From assembly GCA_022394755.1 (NCBI GenBank), contig JAGFCA010000015.1, forward strand, positions 62,001-126,000: a DNA stretch of 64,000 nucleotides. Direction: 5' to 3'. This DNA comes from Candidatus Poribacteria bacterium (GTDB lineage Bacteria > Poribacteria > WGA-4E > WGA-3G). The notes beneath the pieces were generated by a model. It saw only the letters and a program-made list of their open reading frames with translations. It searched no databases and was not told the origin of the DNA. The translations under genes and the position numbers were made by a program. Positions 26,307 to 36,359 of the stretch are shown here, piece by piece (the first letter of the stretch is position 1; each line of letters begins with the position of its first letter).

Positions 26307-26751
26307 TATGGGGTATGTAAACTTTTTGTCACTATACAACAGTGCTTTTTCCACCTACTTTAGTTTGGAAAATTTCAGATAGGGGACAACCTAAGTTCAA
26401 TGTGTTCTGGTTTTTCGATATTTTACTCACAACAATCTAATCAAAAAGAAATTTGGATTATATAAACGGTTGCCCCGGAGGGGCGAAATGTGTGTAGAAA
26501 CGCCAAACATTCACAACATATAAGCTCCGGAGGCGCGAAATGTGTGTAGTCCTATTCAGATTCGTGGAAAAAACAATAAATGTAGCAAGTCCGCTTTTCC
26601 GTGTAATCCTGTAGAATCAGCGATTCTAAAAAGAAAGCCATCCACACCCAAAAACCCTCTTTTCCGCGTAATCCGCGTATTCCGCGTAATCCGCGATTCA
26701 GACAAATGAAATGAACAATTATAGTGACAAAAATTTTACACACCCCTCATA
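26307..26751. mobile_element. MITE-like element with about 30-bp terminal inverted repeats
   Basis: The left end (26307-26336, GTAAACTTTTTGTCACTATA core) is the reverse complement, with few mismatches, of the right end (26720-26751, TATAGTGACAAAAATTTTAC). It fills most of the 572-bp gap between the FAH gene and argC. Inside are two CCCnnnGGG palindromes (26472 and 26524) and a CCGCGTAAT-type microrepeat (26665-26695). No transposase is encoded; the 63-codon frame inside reflects the microrepeat. Confidence 0.65.
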
Positions 26752-26819
26752 AAACATTGACTTTTCTATCTCTACGAGTTAGAATATAATATAGAAATTT
26801 ATATGATGGTAGTTGTAGT

Positions 26820-27863
26820 ATGACAAAGATAGGAATCGTCGGGGCATCCGGCTATAGTGGTAGTGAATTATTAAGATTTTTGGTTAACCATTCAGGTCAA
26901 CTAAAGGTAGAACTTGCCACGTCAGAAACATACGCTGGACAACGGGTTGAATCCGTACTACCACACCTACGAGATTTCATCGATCTTGAATTTGAACCGT
27001 TAGAGATCGAAACACTGAAAAAACGTGTGGATGTAGTTGTTTTAGCTGTACCCCATAAAGTTGCAATGACATACACACCCCAAATCTTAGCACAAGACTT
27101 ACGAGTAGTTGATTTTAGTGCTGACTACCGATTGAATAATGCTCAAACATATAGCGATTGGTATCACACTGAACATACCAGTCCTGATCTATTCCAAAAT
27201 GCTGTTTACGGTTTACCTGAACGTTATCGTGAAAAAATTCGGGATGCACAACTCGTTGCAAACCCAGGGTGTTACCCTACCAGTGCTATACTTGCCACAC
27301 TACCATTACTTAACAATAGACTCATTGAATTGGATTCTATAATTGTTGATTCAAAATCTGGTATATCCGGGGCAGGACCAAAACCCAAAGATACCACCCA
27401 TTACCCAAATAGAGAATCAAATCTTGTTGCATACAATATAGGGAAACATCGCCATACTCCTGAGATTGAACAAGAACTAAGCGCAATTGCAGGGGAATCA
27501 ATTTCTGTTACCTTTACACCACATTTAGTACCAATGACACGCGGTATTCTCAGTACGGTTTACGCTCGATTGAAACAACCCATTGACACTGAGAAAGCCC
27601 TTGATATATATAATGACTTCTACCAGAGTGAACCATTCATCCGTGTTCTCAACATAGACGAATACCCCCAAACCAAATCTGTACTTGGCAGTAATTATTG
27701 TGATGTTGGAATTGAAGTAGACAAACGAACACAACGTATTGTTGCTATGGCTGCTATAGATAATCTTGGTAAAGGTGCTGCGGGTGCTGCCGTTCAAAAT
27801 CTCAACCTTATGTTTGGTTGTGATGAAACTGACGGACTAAAATCCCCAGGGCTTATGCCTTAG
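26820..27863 (+). CDS. argC: N-acetyl-gamma-glutamyl-phosphate reductase
   Basis: Third step of arginine synthesis: NADPH-dependent reduction of N-acetylglutamyl phosphate to the semialdehyde. The Rossmann motif GASGYSGSELLR lies at residues 8-19, the catalytic Cys151 in ANPGCYPTS and the substrate motif SGISGAGPKP follows. The conserved C-terminal NLGKGAAGAAVQNLN is present. At 347 residues it has the normal length. No other arginine gene adjoins it; lpxB follows after 48 bp. Confidence 0.97.
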   Translation: MTKIGIVGASGYSGSELLRFLVNHSGQLKVELATSETYAGQRVESVLPHLRDFIDLEFEPLEIETLKKRVDVVVLAVPHKVAMTYTPQILAQDLRVVDFSADYRLNNAQTYSDWYHTEHTSPDLFQNAVYGLPERYREKIRDAQLVANPGCYPTSAILATLPLLNNRLIELDSIIVDSKSGISGAGPKPKDTTHYPNRESNLVAYNIGKHRHTPEIEQELSAIAGESISVTFTPHLVPMTRGILSTVYARLKQPIDTEKALDIYNDFYQSEPFIRVLNIDEYPQTKSVLGSNYCDVGIEVDKRTQRIVAMAAIDNLGKGAAGAAVQNLNLMFGCDETDGLKSPGLMP

Positions 27864-27911
27864 TTTCCTTTCCAAACATTCGGAGTTCACCATTACCCAC
27901 CTATTATCCTA

Positions 27912-29060
27912 ATGGAACTAATGATTGTCGCTGGTGAACCCTCCGGCGACCTACACGCCTCACACGTCGTAACTGCCCTCAAGAAACAAGATACCAATAT
28001 CACAATCTACGGTATGGGTGGGGATATGATGGAAAAATCAGGTGTGTCTCTGGATATCCACATCAAAGATTCCGCTGTCATGGGAATCTTAGAAGCCGTT
28101 ACTGTTCTCCCAAAATTCCTAAAAAAACTCTCAATATTAAAAAAACGATTACGAGAAAATCGTCCTGATGTTCTGCTACTCATTGATTTTGCTGAGTTCA
28201 ATACACCATTAGCAAAATATGCTCATAAATTAAATATTAAGATTGTCTATTATATTCCACCAAAAGCATGGGCATGGCGTCCGGGTAGGGCAAAAAAGAT
28301 TGCTCGACGCACAGATGTTGTTGCTTCTATCTTTCCTTTTGAAATGGAATTCTATAAAAATGCTGGGGCAACTGTTGAATTCGTTGGACATCCTTTAGTT
28401 GACTTTGCTTATACAGATCTCTCAATACAACAAGCACGTGAAAAATTAGAATTACAAAAGGATACCGATGTGATAGGCTTAATGCCTGGAAGTAGACGAT
28501 CAGAAGTCCAACGCATCCTACCGATTATGTTTGAAGCGGCATCCCAGATCCATCGGAAATATCCTGAGATTAAATGGATACTCCCAAAAGCACCAGGGAT
28601 CTCAAATCAACAGATTGAATCATGTAAAATGGGAATTAACGGTATACCTGAGATTAAATTGATAGAAAAAAATACTTACAATGCCATGCGTGCAGCAACA
28701 CTCATGTTAGTAACCTCTGGAACAGCAACACTTGAAACCGCATGTATTGGCACACCGATGATTATACTCTATCGCACTTCAAAGTTGAACTGGAAGATTG
28801 TAAACTGGTTAACACATTTAGAACATAGTGGTTTACCCAACCTAATAGCAGGTGAACGCATTGTACCAGAATTACTACAAGAAGATTTATCTGTAAAAAG
28901 TCTGACTGACCATACAATTAACCTAATACAAAATCCAAATGAACGTGAAAAACAAAAAACTACTCTAAAACATGTTTATGACCAGTTAGGGGAATCTGGT
29001 GTTGCAGAAAAAACTGCACAGATAATTTTACACCAGGCTGCATCGATAACGAATACCTAA
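27912..29060 (+). CDS. lpxB: Lipid-A-disaccharide synthase
   Basis: GT19 glycosyltransferase that joins UDP-2,3-diacylglucosamine and lipid X to form the lipid A disaccharide at the inner membrane. The start AGEPSGDLHA (residues 7-16) is diagnostic, as are YYIPPKAWAWRPGR and FPFEMEFYKNAGA in the middle and LMPGSRRSEV. The 382-residue length is normal. It precedes lpxK by 2 bp, forming a lipid A pair. Confidence 0.97.
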   Translation: MELMIVAGEPSGDLHASHVVTALKKQDTNITIYGMGGDMMEKSGVSLDIHIKDSAVMGILEAVTVLPKFLKKLSILKKRLRENRPDVLLLIDFAEFNTPLAKYAHKLNIKIVYYIPPKAWAWRPGRAKKIARRTDVVASIFPFEMEFYKNAGATVEFVGHPLVDFAYTDLSIQQAREKLELQKDTDVIGLMPGSRRSEVQRILPIMFEAASQIHRKYPEIKWILPKAPGISNQQIESCKMGINGIPEIKLIEKNTYNAMRAATLMLVTSGTATLETACIGTPMIILYRTSKLNWKIVNWLTHLEHSGLPNLIAGERIVPELLQEDLSVKSLTDHTINLIQNPNEREKQKTTLKHVYDQLGESGVAEKTAQIILHQAASITNT

Positions 29061-29062
29061 CA

Positions 29063-30175
29063 ATGAAACATATCATCTATTCATTCATTACAACAAAACA
29101 TCCCGGACCCTTTATCTCCCTATTCCGTATACTACTCACTCCATTAAAATGGCTGTATGTAACAATAATCTACATACGAAATCTCTGTTACGATCTCGGA
29201 ATATCCAAACAAACACAATTACCATGTACCGTAATTAGTATTGGAAATATTGTTGTGGGTGGAACAGGTAAAACACCCGCTACTGCTACAATAGCAAATC
29301 TACTACATAAAAAAGGATATAAGGTAGTTATTCTACTACGCGGTTATGGAAGAAGTAGTTCAGAAAAGATTTCGATTGTTTCGGATGGCGAAAAATGTTT
29401 ATGCTCAAGAATAGAAAGTGGTGATGAGGCATACTTACTTGCACACCAACTTAATGGTATACCGATTATCGTCGGCAAAAACCGATTTGATACTGGTAAG
29501 ATAGCCTATGACCACTTTAATTGTGATATTATTCTATTGGATGACGGATATCAACATCGCAAATTGACAAGAGATATTGATATTCTAACAATTGATGCGA
29601 CACAACCTTTTGGTACAGGAACACTACTACCAATAGGCACACTCCGTGAACCAATATCATCACTAAAACGGGCAAGTATCATTTTATTAACTCGGACTGA
29701 CTCACCACACAAACCTATTGAGGACTTGAAGAATGAGATTAAACGGTATATTCCAAATTCCTCTATCTTAGATAGTATACACCATCCAACGTCATTATAT
29801 GAGTTAGGAAATCATAATTGGAAAAATGATGAGTCACAAACTATTCCATTGAAGGAATTAGAAGACAAACGGATTTTGGCGGTGTGTGGTATCGGTAACC
29901 CCGATGCATTTAAGAGTACAATACAATCCTTAAATCCGGAAAGCATTCAGTTGATACCATTCCCTGACCACCATATCTATTCTGATTCAGATATAGAAAA
30001 AATAGTACAGAAATCTAAACAGGTCAACGCTCAATGGGTTGTTACCACCCAAAAGGATGAAGATAAATTGGCAACGCTATCACAACATATTCCGGTTTTC
30101 GTTTTATCAATTGAACTCATATTCACTGATGGAAAAGAAGTATTACTCAATGAATTGCAGGCTATAATCCATTGA
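29063..30175 (+). CDS. lpxK: Tetraacyldisaccharide 4'-kinase
   Basis: Membrane-associated P-loop kinase that phosphorylates the 4' position of lipid A disaccharide to make lipid IVA. The Walker A sequence GGTGKTP is at residues 66-72, preceded by a hydrophobic N-terminal anchor (about 20-45). DDGYQHRKLTRD, an lpxK signature, lies near 165-176 and VTTQKDEDK near the C-terminus. The 370-residue length is slightly above average. It begins 2 bp after lpxB. Confidence 0.96.
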   Translation: MKHIIYSFITTKHPGPFISLFRILLTPLKWLYVTIIYIRNLCYDLGISKQTQLPCTVISIGNIVVGGTGKTPATATIANLLHKKGYKVVILLRGYGRSSSEKISIVSDGEKCLCSRIESGDEAYLLAHQLNGIPIIVGKNRFDTGKIAYDHFNCDIILLDDGYQHRKLTRDIDILTIDATQPFGTGTLLPIGTLREPISSLKRASIILLTRTDSPHKPIEDLKNEIKRYIPNSSILDSIHHPTSLYELGNHNWKNDESQTIPLKELEDKRILAVCGIGNPDAFKSTIQSLNPESIQLIPFPDHHIYSDSDIEKIVQKSKQVNAQWVVTTQKDEDKLATLSQHIPVFVLSIELIFTDGKEVLLNELQAIIH

Positions 30176-30229
30176 ATAAGACTTACGCATTTCCATTTAA
30201 AATCCCTCTGATAAGGGATTTAGGGTAAA

Positions 30230-30580
30230 AGGAGTAAATTCTGCCATATCTGATTGATTAAAAAAATAATCTTTCTCTAAACTCCGTACTTCTTGACATT
30301 GAGTCCTGTAAGGACGATATGTTTATAGCAAAAGAGTAAATCCTAATCTGATTGATTAAAAAAAATAATCTTTCTCTAAACTCCGTACTTCTTGACATTG
30401 AGTCACATAGGGACGATATGTTTATAGCAAAAGAGTAAATCCTAATCTGATTGATTAAAAAAATAATCTTTCTCTAAACTCCGTACTTCTTGACATTGAG
30501 TCCTGTAGGGACGATATGTTTATAGCAAAAGAGTAAATCCTAATAATTGAGTCCCATAGGGACGATATGTTTATAAAAAC
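30230..30580. repeat. Tandem 98-99-bp repeat carrying CCYGTAGGG palindromes
   Basis: Palindrome cores start at 30301, 30400 and 30498 (periods 99 and 98), with a fourth, shorter-spaced copy at 30549 (51 bp). Each long unit includes the words CTGATTGATTAAAAA, CTAAACTCCGTACTTC and GACGATATGTTTATAGC. A single ACTTACGCA half site at 30181-30189 precedes them. No gene is seen in the 864-bp gap 30176-31039. Confidence 0.8.
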
Positions 30581-30705
30581 TAATTACACTTTATTCTCAA
30601 GAATACAGTGATATGGAGAGGAATGGCTTTCTAATACCATTTCAAATAAATAATATGTCATTACAAAATTTCTATGGAATTGAATATTATTGGAATCTAT
30701 CTTCT

Positions 30706-30862
30706 GTAGGCGGGGAATGCCTTATGGCTTTCATACCGTTGATTCCAGATCTCCGAATCCCGAATCCTTTCTTTCCAAAAGCCTCGGAGAGGCGAAAGGT
30801 GTGTAGAAAACATCCTTATACGAATACTACTAAAGCCCTGGAGGGGCGAAAGGTGTGTTACA
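30706..30862. repeat. Mixed short palindromic repeats
   Basis: A GGGGAATGCC...CATACCGTTGATTCC block (about 30710-30745) is followed by two GGGGCGAAAGGTGTGT-type palindromes beginning at 30781 and 30835 (54 bp apart). A 95-codon frame over this block consists of repeat sequence and is not called as a gene. Confidence 0.65.
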
Positions 30863-31039
30863 TTATACCATTTCTAATTGAAAATATTGCTTTATTGTAG
30901 CACATTCTTCCAGATTGTACCCTTCCCCGCTTCAATTCTAAACAGTCCGTAATGAGAGAATAATTAATAGAAACGGTCTAAGTTCTGATTTCCTTTCTAC
31001 TCAATTTGCATTAATCCCAATAGACAATAATTACGTGAC

Positions 31040-31942
31040 TTACGGTAAAGGTTCACCCTCTTGCGATGTCATTTCAGCATAGAGATCCTGCAATCGTTTC
31101 GTCATCTCACCTGGATTACCCGTTCCAATCTGCCTACCATCCACTTCTAATACAGGACTCAACTCACCGACTGTTCCTGTGGTAAACATCTCATCTGCTG
31201 TATATACCTCAGTCAATGACACATTCCGTTCTATCATAGGAATCTGTGCGTTCTTAGCAAGTGTGATAACGTTACCACGTGTTATACCAGGTAAACAACT
31301 ATCTGCATGAGGTGTGATAACTTCACCACGTTTGATTATAAAGATATTTGTTGCATTCGTTTCTGATACAAAACCAAAAATATCAAGCATTATCGCATCG
31401 TCCACACCAGCAACATTTGCCTCTATTTTAGCAAGTATGTTGTTTATCAAATTGTTGTGATGAATTTTGGAATCAATACATTGTGCCGTATTTCGACGTA
31501 CAGCAGATGTAATCAAACGTACACCTGTACTTGCATATATTGGTGGCTTCCATTCTGCTAAAACAATAAGACATGTACCATACTGATTCACCTGCGGGTT
31601 CATACTTGAAGTAACCTTCTTACCTCTACTGAGGGTAAGACGGATATGTACTTCATCACGCATACCATTTGCTTCTAATGTCTCAAAAATAGCCTTTTTG
31701 ATTTCATCACGTGATGGAATACCTTCAAAAGCCATTGCATGGGCAGAATCAATTAATCTATCAAGGTGTGGATCTAAGGCAAAGATCTTTCCTTTATAAA
31801 TCCGCAACCCCTCCCAAACTCCGTCTCCTCCTTGAACAAGACTATCAAATACGGATATTTTCGCTTCTTCACGGGGCAACAATTCCCCGCCAACATGAAT
31901 TAATATATTCTCATTTCGAGAATCAGGTAATTGTGGTTTCAT
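31040..31942 (-). CDS. Class IV (branched-chain type) aminotransferase
   Basis: A PLP-dependent fold-type IV aminotransferase of 300 residues, like IlvE or D-amino-acid aminotransferase. The SVFDSLVQGGDGVWEGLR segment near residue 30-47 and the PLP-lysine region DSKIHHNNLINN (Lys in SKIHHN near 158) are visible, as is the E-x-x-ATNIFI segment (VSETNATNIFII) and the phosphate-binding TTGTVGE at 254-260. Branched-chain amino acids are the default substrates, but the family also includes D-amino-acid and aminodeoxychorismate lyase-like enzymes. An AGGAGAG ribosome site lies just before the ATG. Confidence 0.88.
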   Translation of the reverse strand: MKPQLPDSRNENILIHVGGELLPREEAKISVFDSLVQGGDGVWEGLRIYKGKIFALDPHLDRLIDSAHAMAFEGIPSRDEIKKAIFETLEANGMRDEVHIRLTLSRGKKVTSSMNPQVNQYGTCLIVLAEWKPPIYASTGVRLITSAVRRNTAQCIDSKIHHNNLINNILAKIEANVAGVDDAIMLDIFGFVSETNATNIFIIKRGEVITPHADSCLPGITRGNVITLAKNAQIPMIERNVSLTEVYTADEMFTTGTVGELSPVLEVDGRQIGTGNPGEMTKRLQDLYAEMTSQEGEPLP

Positions 31943-32072
31943 TTACTCTCCTAATTTATTACAAACTATAGGAAACCTGGGCTTATCAGGGGCTTTTGCC
32001 GTCCCAGGACAAAACACAAAAAGTAGATACCTATAAGGATACTTACCTGTGTTTGAAATCGGTTTTTGTTTT

Positions 32073-33089
32073 CTACTGTGCCAATTCTTGCTTCAAATAT
32101 CCCCAGCGAGTCGTCACTTTATCCAGTGGAGATACTGCAAGTGTCCCTTCAACCCAATGCGGAAAGTAAGCATGCCCTTGTGGAAAATTGGTGAGTTTCG
32201 TCATCCGACGGCTATTCAGATCATACCGATAGATATTACGGGCGCCCCCCGCTTCTTGATATGAAAGCAGCGCTGTGTTATCATCCCCCATCCACGCTAA
32301 ACCGCCCACTTGACCATATTTTCCCTCCGGTATCGGAAGATTGTGGACATCGCGCATCCCCGTGGACACCTTATGAACTATAATCCGCCCCGCTACGGGC
32401 TTCAGATCTACTTCATAATACATAATGTATCTACCGGAGGGGGACCAACACACATAACCAAGGACAGTAGGGGAGGCAGGGACAGGGATGATCTGTTCTT
32501 TTTTTCCACCATTGACATTCATGACCCAAATAGCTTGTCCATTGTGATAAACAATCCGACTGCCGTCAGGAGACCACCTTGGGGCTTGGGTAAACCCACC
32601 TTCTATTTTGTTATTTGTCAGCGCGGTGAGTTTGTCACGTGCTAAGTCGTAGGTGTAAATATCTAATTCTCCTGTCCGGTAACTGTCAAAAACGATGTGC
32701 CTACCATCTGGAGAGGTGTCAGGCCTTTTATCTGTTCGATGACGGTTCACCATAAAACTGTGTTCATTACGTCCTGTATCATCTATGATGAATAACTCAC
32801 GATTCATTACGTCAACTGTGTTCATTCTTCCTTTTCCCCAGTCTCTTTCGAACACAATCCGTTTTCCATCAGGAAACCATCGCGACGATATATCATAATG
32901 ATGAGAGGGCGTAATTCTGCGTAAGTTACTGCCGTCATCCTCCATGGCGTAAATATGATAGAATTTATCTCCCATATGCTTCTGTTTCGCATCAAACACT
33001 ATTTTAGCATGAACGTTCAACGCATAAAACAATAAAATCGTAAGACAGATACACACATGCCCCCGTTGTCCGTTGTGTTTCATTTTCAT
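32073..33089 (-). CDS. Exported TolB-like beta-propeller protein
   Basis: A 338-residue protein with an N-terminal signal peptide (about residues 10-28, ending near NVHAK) followed by several WD40-like PD40 repeats such as ISSRWFPDGKRIVFERD, RPDTSPDGRHIVFDS, PRWSPDGSRIVYH and VCWSPSGRYIMYY. This is the propeller seen in TolB and DPP-IV-like proteins; no peptidase domain follows, and the TolB N-terminal domain is absent. An AAAGGAG ribosome site precedes the first ATG. It probably binds a ligand or partner in the periplasm. No Tol-Pal genes are nearby, so the symbol tolB is not justified. Confidence 0.82.
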   Translation of the reverse strand: MKMKHNGQRGHVCICLTILLFYALNVHAKIVFDAKQKHMGDKFYHIYAMEDDGSNLRRITPSHHYDISSRWFPDGKRIVFERDWGKGRMNTVDVMNRELFIIDDTGRNEHSFMVNRHRTDKRPDTSPDGRHIVFDSYRTGELDIYTYDLARDKLTALTNNKIEGGFTQAPRWSPDGSRIVYHNGQAIWVMNVNGGKKEQIIPVPASPTVLGYVCWSPSGRYIMYYEVDLKPVAGRIIVHKVSTGMRDVHNLPIPEGKYGQVGGLAWMGDDNTALLSYQEAGGARNIYRYDLNSRRMTKLTNFPQGHAYFPHWVEGTLAVSPLDKVTTRWGYLKQELAQ

Positions 33090-33158
33090 GGCATGGCTCC
33101 TTTAGTGAGTCTGCAGGTGTCTTTCTCAAAACCCCTGCAGACAATAGAATCGCAAAAG

Positions 33159-33995
33159 TTATTCTTCACGAGAAATAAAGATTTCGTCGGAGTCAGAGAC
33201 ATTGAGTTCATCTATGTCTCTTACGGCGTCTATGTGTTGTGCGGTGACCGTGACCTCCGCTTGAACAACGTAATCGAACCCACCAATTAGCGAGCTTCCA
33301 TCATAGGAGTCGGGATCAGGACTGTAATTCTTCCTACCAGGTGTACTGTCGTTTTCTGCGTTAAGCCTTCCATTTCTGATGAGTATCCCAGGCTGGTTCC
33401 ATATTTTCTCTCCCCAATTGTTGTTAGGGGTTATGCGGACAACCGAATAAAACATATTAAAACCATAATCGATTTCATTTGTACTGTAGCTTGTGATGCT
33501 TGCCGATCCACTGACTTCTGCAGTGCGACCGTTCCATCCGACATCTACTGATGCAGACATTTGCGCCATGGTCGTACTTCCCGTCTTTTCGCCCGTTACT
33601 GGGGAGCTGTAGACGGTCAGATCGGAGGAATCACTTGTAGTGATTTCGATAGGCAACTTCGTCAGCGGATTGAATACCCAACGAACAGCTACGGCTTTTA
33701 TCGTATAGTTTTTCCCGAACGGACTGCCAGTGAGATAACCAATGTTTTCACAAACCGATCTTGTCCCAGGACCATGTTCACTGGCATGGACCGGTTCCCA
33801 ACCAACCCTTTGTTAGATATACCAGAAAACAAAATCAATATCTTCATCTGCTGTCAAATTTACATAGCAGCCAGAGGCGCCGTTCTCAACAGACATAGAC
33901 GTGATTTCAAAGCTATGACTACTCTTGACCATCCCGATCAATGATAAATAACAAAGCATCGCCACGGTGATACCTATTAACTTTAATCTGATCAT
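33159..33995 (-). pseudogene. Secreted protein gene interrupted by one in-frame TAA
   Basis: A frame starts at ATG 33995 with a GGAGG ribosome site and a signal peptide (MIRLKLIGITVAMLCYLSLI). It meets TAA at 33813-33815 after DEDIDFVFWYI. Translation of the same frame beyond the stop stays open without any shift (QRVGWEPVHASEHGPGTRSV...) to a stop at 33159, giving about 278 codons in all. The part after the stop includes TIKAVAVRWVFNPL and beta-rich, extracellular-looking text. The simplest reading is a recent nonsense mutation or a base error. Without the stop it would be a secreted beta-sandwich-like protein of unknown role next to the exported propeller. Confidence 0.75.
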
Positions 33996-34293
33996 TATTT
34001 CCTCCAAAATAAGACTATCATGCTTGGATAGCATATGGTTTAGTTGTGCAATAGCAATATAATGAGAAGGACTATGTAATGTTGTCTAATCTTGTGCCTT
34101 CTATTATATTCTGGTTTATTATTTATAGAGTGTTAACTAAATAATGGTACATGGATTCGCAAAATCAAATTTGTCAATGATCCAAATCAATCAAAGTATA
34201 ACACATGAAAAAAAATCAAACTTTTTCTTGAATATTTTAGACAGATAGTATTATCCTCATTAGTAACATAATCATTTGCTATACAGGAATACA

Positions 34294-34752
34294 ATGTACT
34301 GTCCAAGATGTCAAGCAACTCAATACATCAAATATGGTTTGGTTAATAACAGGCAATGCTATAAATGTAAGAACTGTCAATACCAATGGACACGCACAAC
34401 ACCCCGGGGACATCCACCCGAACACAAGAAACTCACTGTCTTGTTATATTGCCACGGGCTTTCAATGAACGCTATTTCAAAACTTTTTCAAGTCTCTACA
34501 ACTGCTGTGCTGAAATGGATTAGAAACTTTGCGAAAAAGCAGGCACCGAAACCGATGCTTTCATCCGGCACGCCTGTTGTTTTGGAACTTGATGAGATGT
34601 GGCATTATATCAAAAACAAGAAAAATAAGCTTTGGATATGGAAAGCACTTGATAGAAACACCGGACACCTCATTGACTGGGAATGTGGTGGACGCAACAA
34701 AGAAACACTTGAGAAACTCACAACACACCTTAATGAGGGAATAGTTTCGTAA
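34294..34752 (+). pseudogene. Truncated IS1-family transposase
   Basis: The N-terminal zinc-finger-like part (MYCPRCQATQYIKYG, YKCKNCQYQW) and helix-turn-helix (GLSMNAISKLFQVSTTAVLKWI) match the single-frame IS1 transposases. LELDEMWHYIKNKKNKLWIW matches the first catalytic Asp region. The protein stops at about 152 residues, where intact relatives have roughly 230, so the C-terminal catalytic residues are missing. The 3' break coincides with the start of a reverse-oriented IS5-like fragment. The start is the ATG at 34294 (ribosome site AGGA); the frame also opens at a TTG 18 bp earlier. Confidence 0.8.
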
Positions 34753-34825
34753 ACTCTTCTAATGTATAGCCAGTAAGGGACAGAAACGCATCAGGTCTGT
34801 CCTTGAGATCTTGATAATTGGTCAT
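34730..34825 (-). pseudogene. N-terminal fragment of an IS5-like transposase
   Basis: From ATG 34825 (AGGAGGTCG ribosome site) the minus strand reads MTNYQDLKDRPDAFLSLTGY then TLEEFTKLFPH and a stop created at the junction with the IS1 remnant. The text resembles the start of IS5-group DDE transposases. Only about 31 codons survive. The fragment marks where a second element cut the IS1 copy. Confidence 0.55.
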
Positions 34826-34899
34826 AAGTCGACCTCCTATCATAAGATAATAATCAGTATAACAGAGGTTAACAGAATTTAAAACTAAATCATTATAAT

Positions 34900-36359
34900 C
34901 AATACCTTCGCCAAAAACACTTGAATAAAAAGGGTATTTGTCTTAATGTTTTAAAGTTTACCCTAACTTTATAAAGAGACAAACACCCATGCCAGAAATT
35001 ATAGCACTGTTTACTATACTTAATCCATGTTTATCTACGACTTCAATCCTTCATTTATGTCAAGTAGTATTTGCACTTCTTGCAATGACAGGTCGAGTCA
35101 CAATGCTAAATATTTCCCGTTGGACTTCAAAAGGAGGGAGTTATCGTACCATACAACGCTTCTATAACACAGTTCTACCATGGTCTATGATGTGTTGGTT
35201 GTTTTTCAAAAACTATCTGTTTGACCCTGAAAGTGACTATCTCCTTGTCGCAGACGAAGTCGTCGTGTCAAAATCGGGACAAGAGACATATGGTTTAGAT
35301 CGATATTTTTCTTCATTGTATGGAAAAGCGATTCCTGGATTGTCATTTTTAGCGGTGTCCTTAGTGAGTGTAAAAGATAGGCGTTCTTACCCGATGCTGA
35401 TGGAGCAAATCGTGCGTAGCAACAAATCAACCAATCCAGATGTATCTGCAACCGAACAGTCTGATAATAAACTGACAGCCAAAACAAAACGAGGGCGCGG
35501 TCGTCCTAAAGGGAGTCGGAACCGAAACAAAAAGGATGTTACGCTCAGTGATACTTTGAAACAACTTCAAACAATGGTCAAAACAGTGATGCGACAGATA
35601 AACAATCATATCAAACCTGGATATTTTGTGCTTGATGGGTATTTCGGACACAATAATGCACAACAAATGGTAAGTCAATGTGATCTACAACTGATTTCAA
35701 AACTACGCTCAGATGCAGCACTCTATTATCCGCCATCAACACCCTATAATGGTCGTGGACGACCCGCCATCTACGGAGATCGTTTCAATTCACAACAAAG
35801 TGATAAAAAATGGTGTGTCTCTGTTGAAACAACCGATAGTGTCAAGGCCGAAGTATATCAAGTACAGTTACGACATAAGCAGTTTGCAGACACTCTCAAT
35901 GTTGTTTGTATTCTCAAAACGAATAGGGTGACACAACAAAAATCACACGTTTTATTATTTAGTTCTGACTTAGAACTGAGTGCTGAAAAGATGATTGATT
36001 ATTACTCCCTTCGTTTTCAAATAGAGTTTAATTTTAGAGACGCAAAACAATATTGGGGATTGGAAGATTTTATGAATGTGAATAAAACACCTGTAAACAA
36101 TGCATCGAACTTATCCTTGTTTATGGTAAATGTAAGTGCTAAGTTATCAGACACATTTCAATCTAAGAAAACGGAGAGTAGCGTATTAGATTTGAAGGCA
36201 CACTTCCGAGGTTTGAAATATTTAGATGAAACATTAAAAATACTTCCGCAAAAACCTGAACCTATTGTTATTGAGCAAATCACGCAGCACCTTGGTTCTA
36301 TTGGGGCTATTCATCACACGCAACCAGAACTAAATCCAGGATAATTGGCGAAGGTATTG
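34900..36359 (+). mobile_element. IS4-family insertion sequence, 1460 bp, with 7-bp target duplication
   Basis: The left terminal repeat CAATACCTTCGCCAA (34900-34914) is the exact reverse complement of TTGGCGAAGGTATTG (36345-36359). TTATAAT is duplicated immediately outside both ends (34893-34899 and 36360-36366). The element carries one intact transposase gene and is inserted in the leader of the IS5-like remnant, so it arrived last and looks complete. Confidence 0.92.
34989..36344 (+). CDS. IS4-family DDE transposase
   Basis: A 451-residue transposase inside complete terminal repeats. Catalytic aspartates are seen in LLVADEVVV (about residue 90) and YFVLDGYFG (about 217). The IS4-family signature Y(2)R(3)E(6)K is exact in YSLRFQIEFNFRDAK (about 343-357), giving the catalytic glutamate. 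A basic KTKRGRGRPKGSRNRNKK stretch (about 165-182) may bind DNA. The stop codon abuts the right terminal repeat. The gene appears intact and so potentially active. Confidence 0.93.
   Translation: MPEIIALFTILNPCLSTTSILHLCQVVFALLAMTGRVTMLNISRWTSKGGSYRTIQRFYNTVLPWSMMCWLFFKNYLFDPESDYLLVADEVVVSKSGQETYGLDRYFSSLYGKAIPGLSFLAVSLVSVKDRRSYPMLMEQIVRSNKSTNPDVSATEQSDNKLTAKTKRGRGRPKGSRNRNKKDVTLSDTLKQLQTMVKTVMRQINNHIKPGYFVLDGYFGHNNAQQMVSQCDLQLISKLRSDAALYYPPSTPYNGRGRPAIYGDRFNSQQSDKKWCVSVETTDSVKAEVYQVQLRHKQFADTLNVVCILKTNRVTQQKSHVLLFSSDLELSAEKMIDYYSLRFQIEFNFRDAKQYWGLEDFMNVNKTPVNNASNLSLFMVNVSAKLSDTFQSKKTESSVLDLKAHFRGLKYLDETLKILPQKPEPIVIEQITQHLGSIGAIHHTQPELNPG

Noticed and set aside
26552..26743. 63-codon frame with RGLRG repeats
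   Set aside because: It is the translation of a CCGCGTAAT microrepeat inside a MITE-like element.
30230..30580. CRISPR-like array with 98-99-bp period
   Set aside because: The whole unit repeats, including the would-be spacers, and the period is too long.
30613..30900. 95-codon open frame
   Set aside because: It is made of palindromic repeat sequence shared with other intergenic regions.
33813..33815. Recoded stop (selenocysteine or pyrrolysine)
   Set aside because: The codon is TAA, which is not used for either. A nonsense mutation or base error is simpler.
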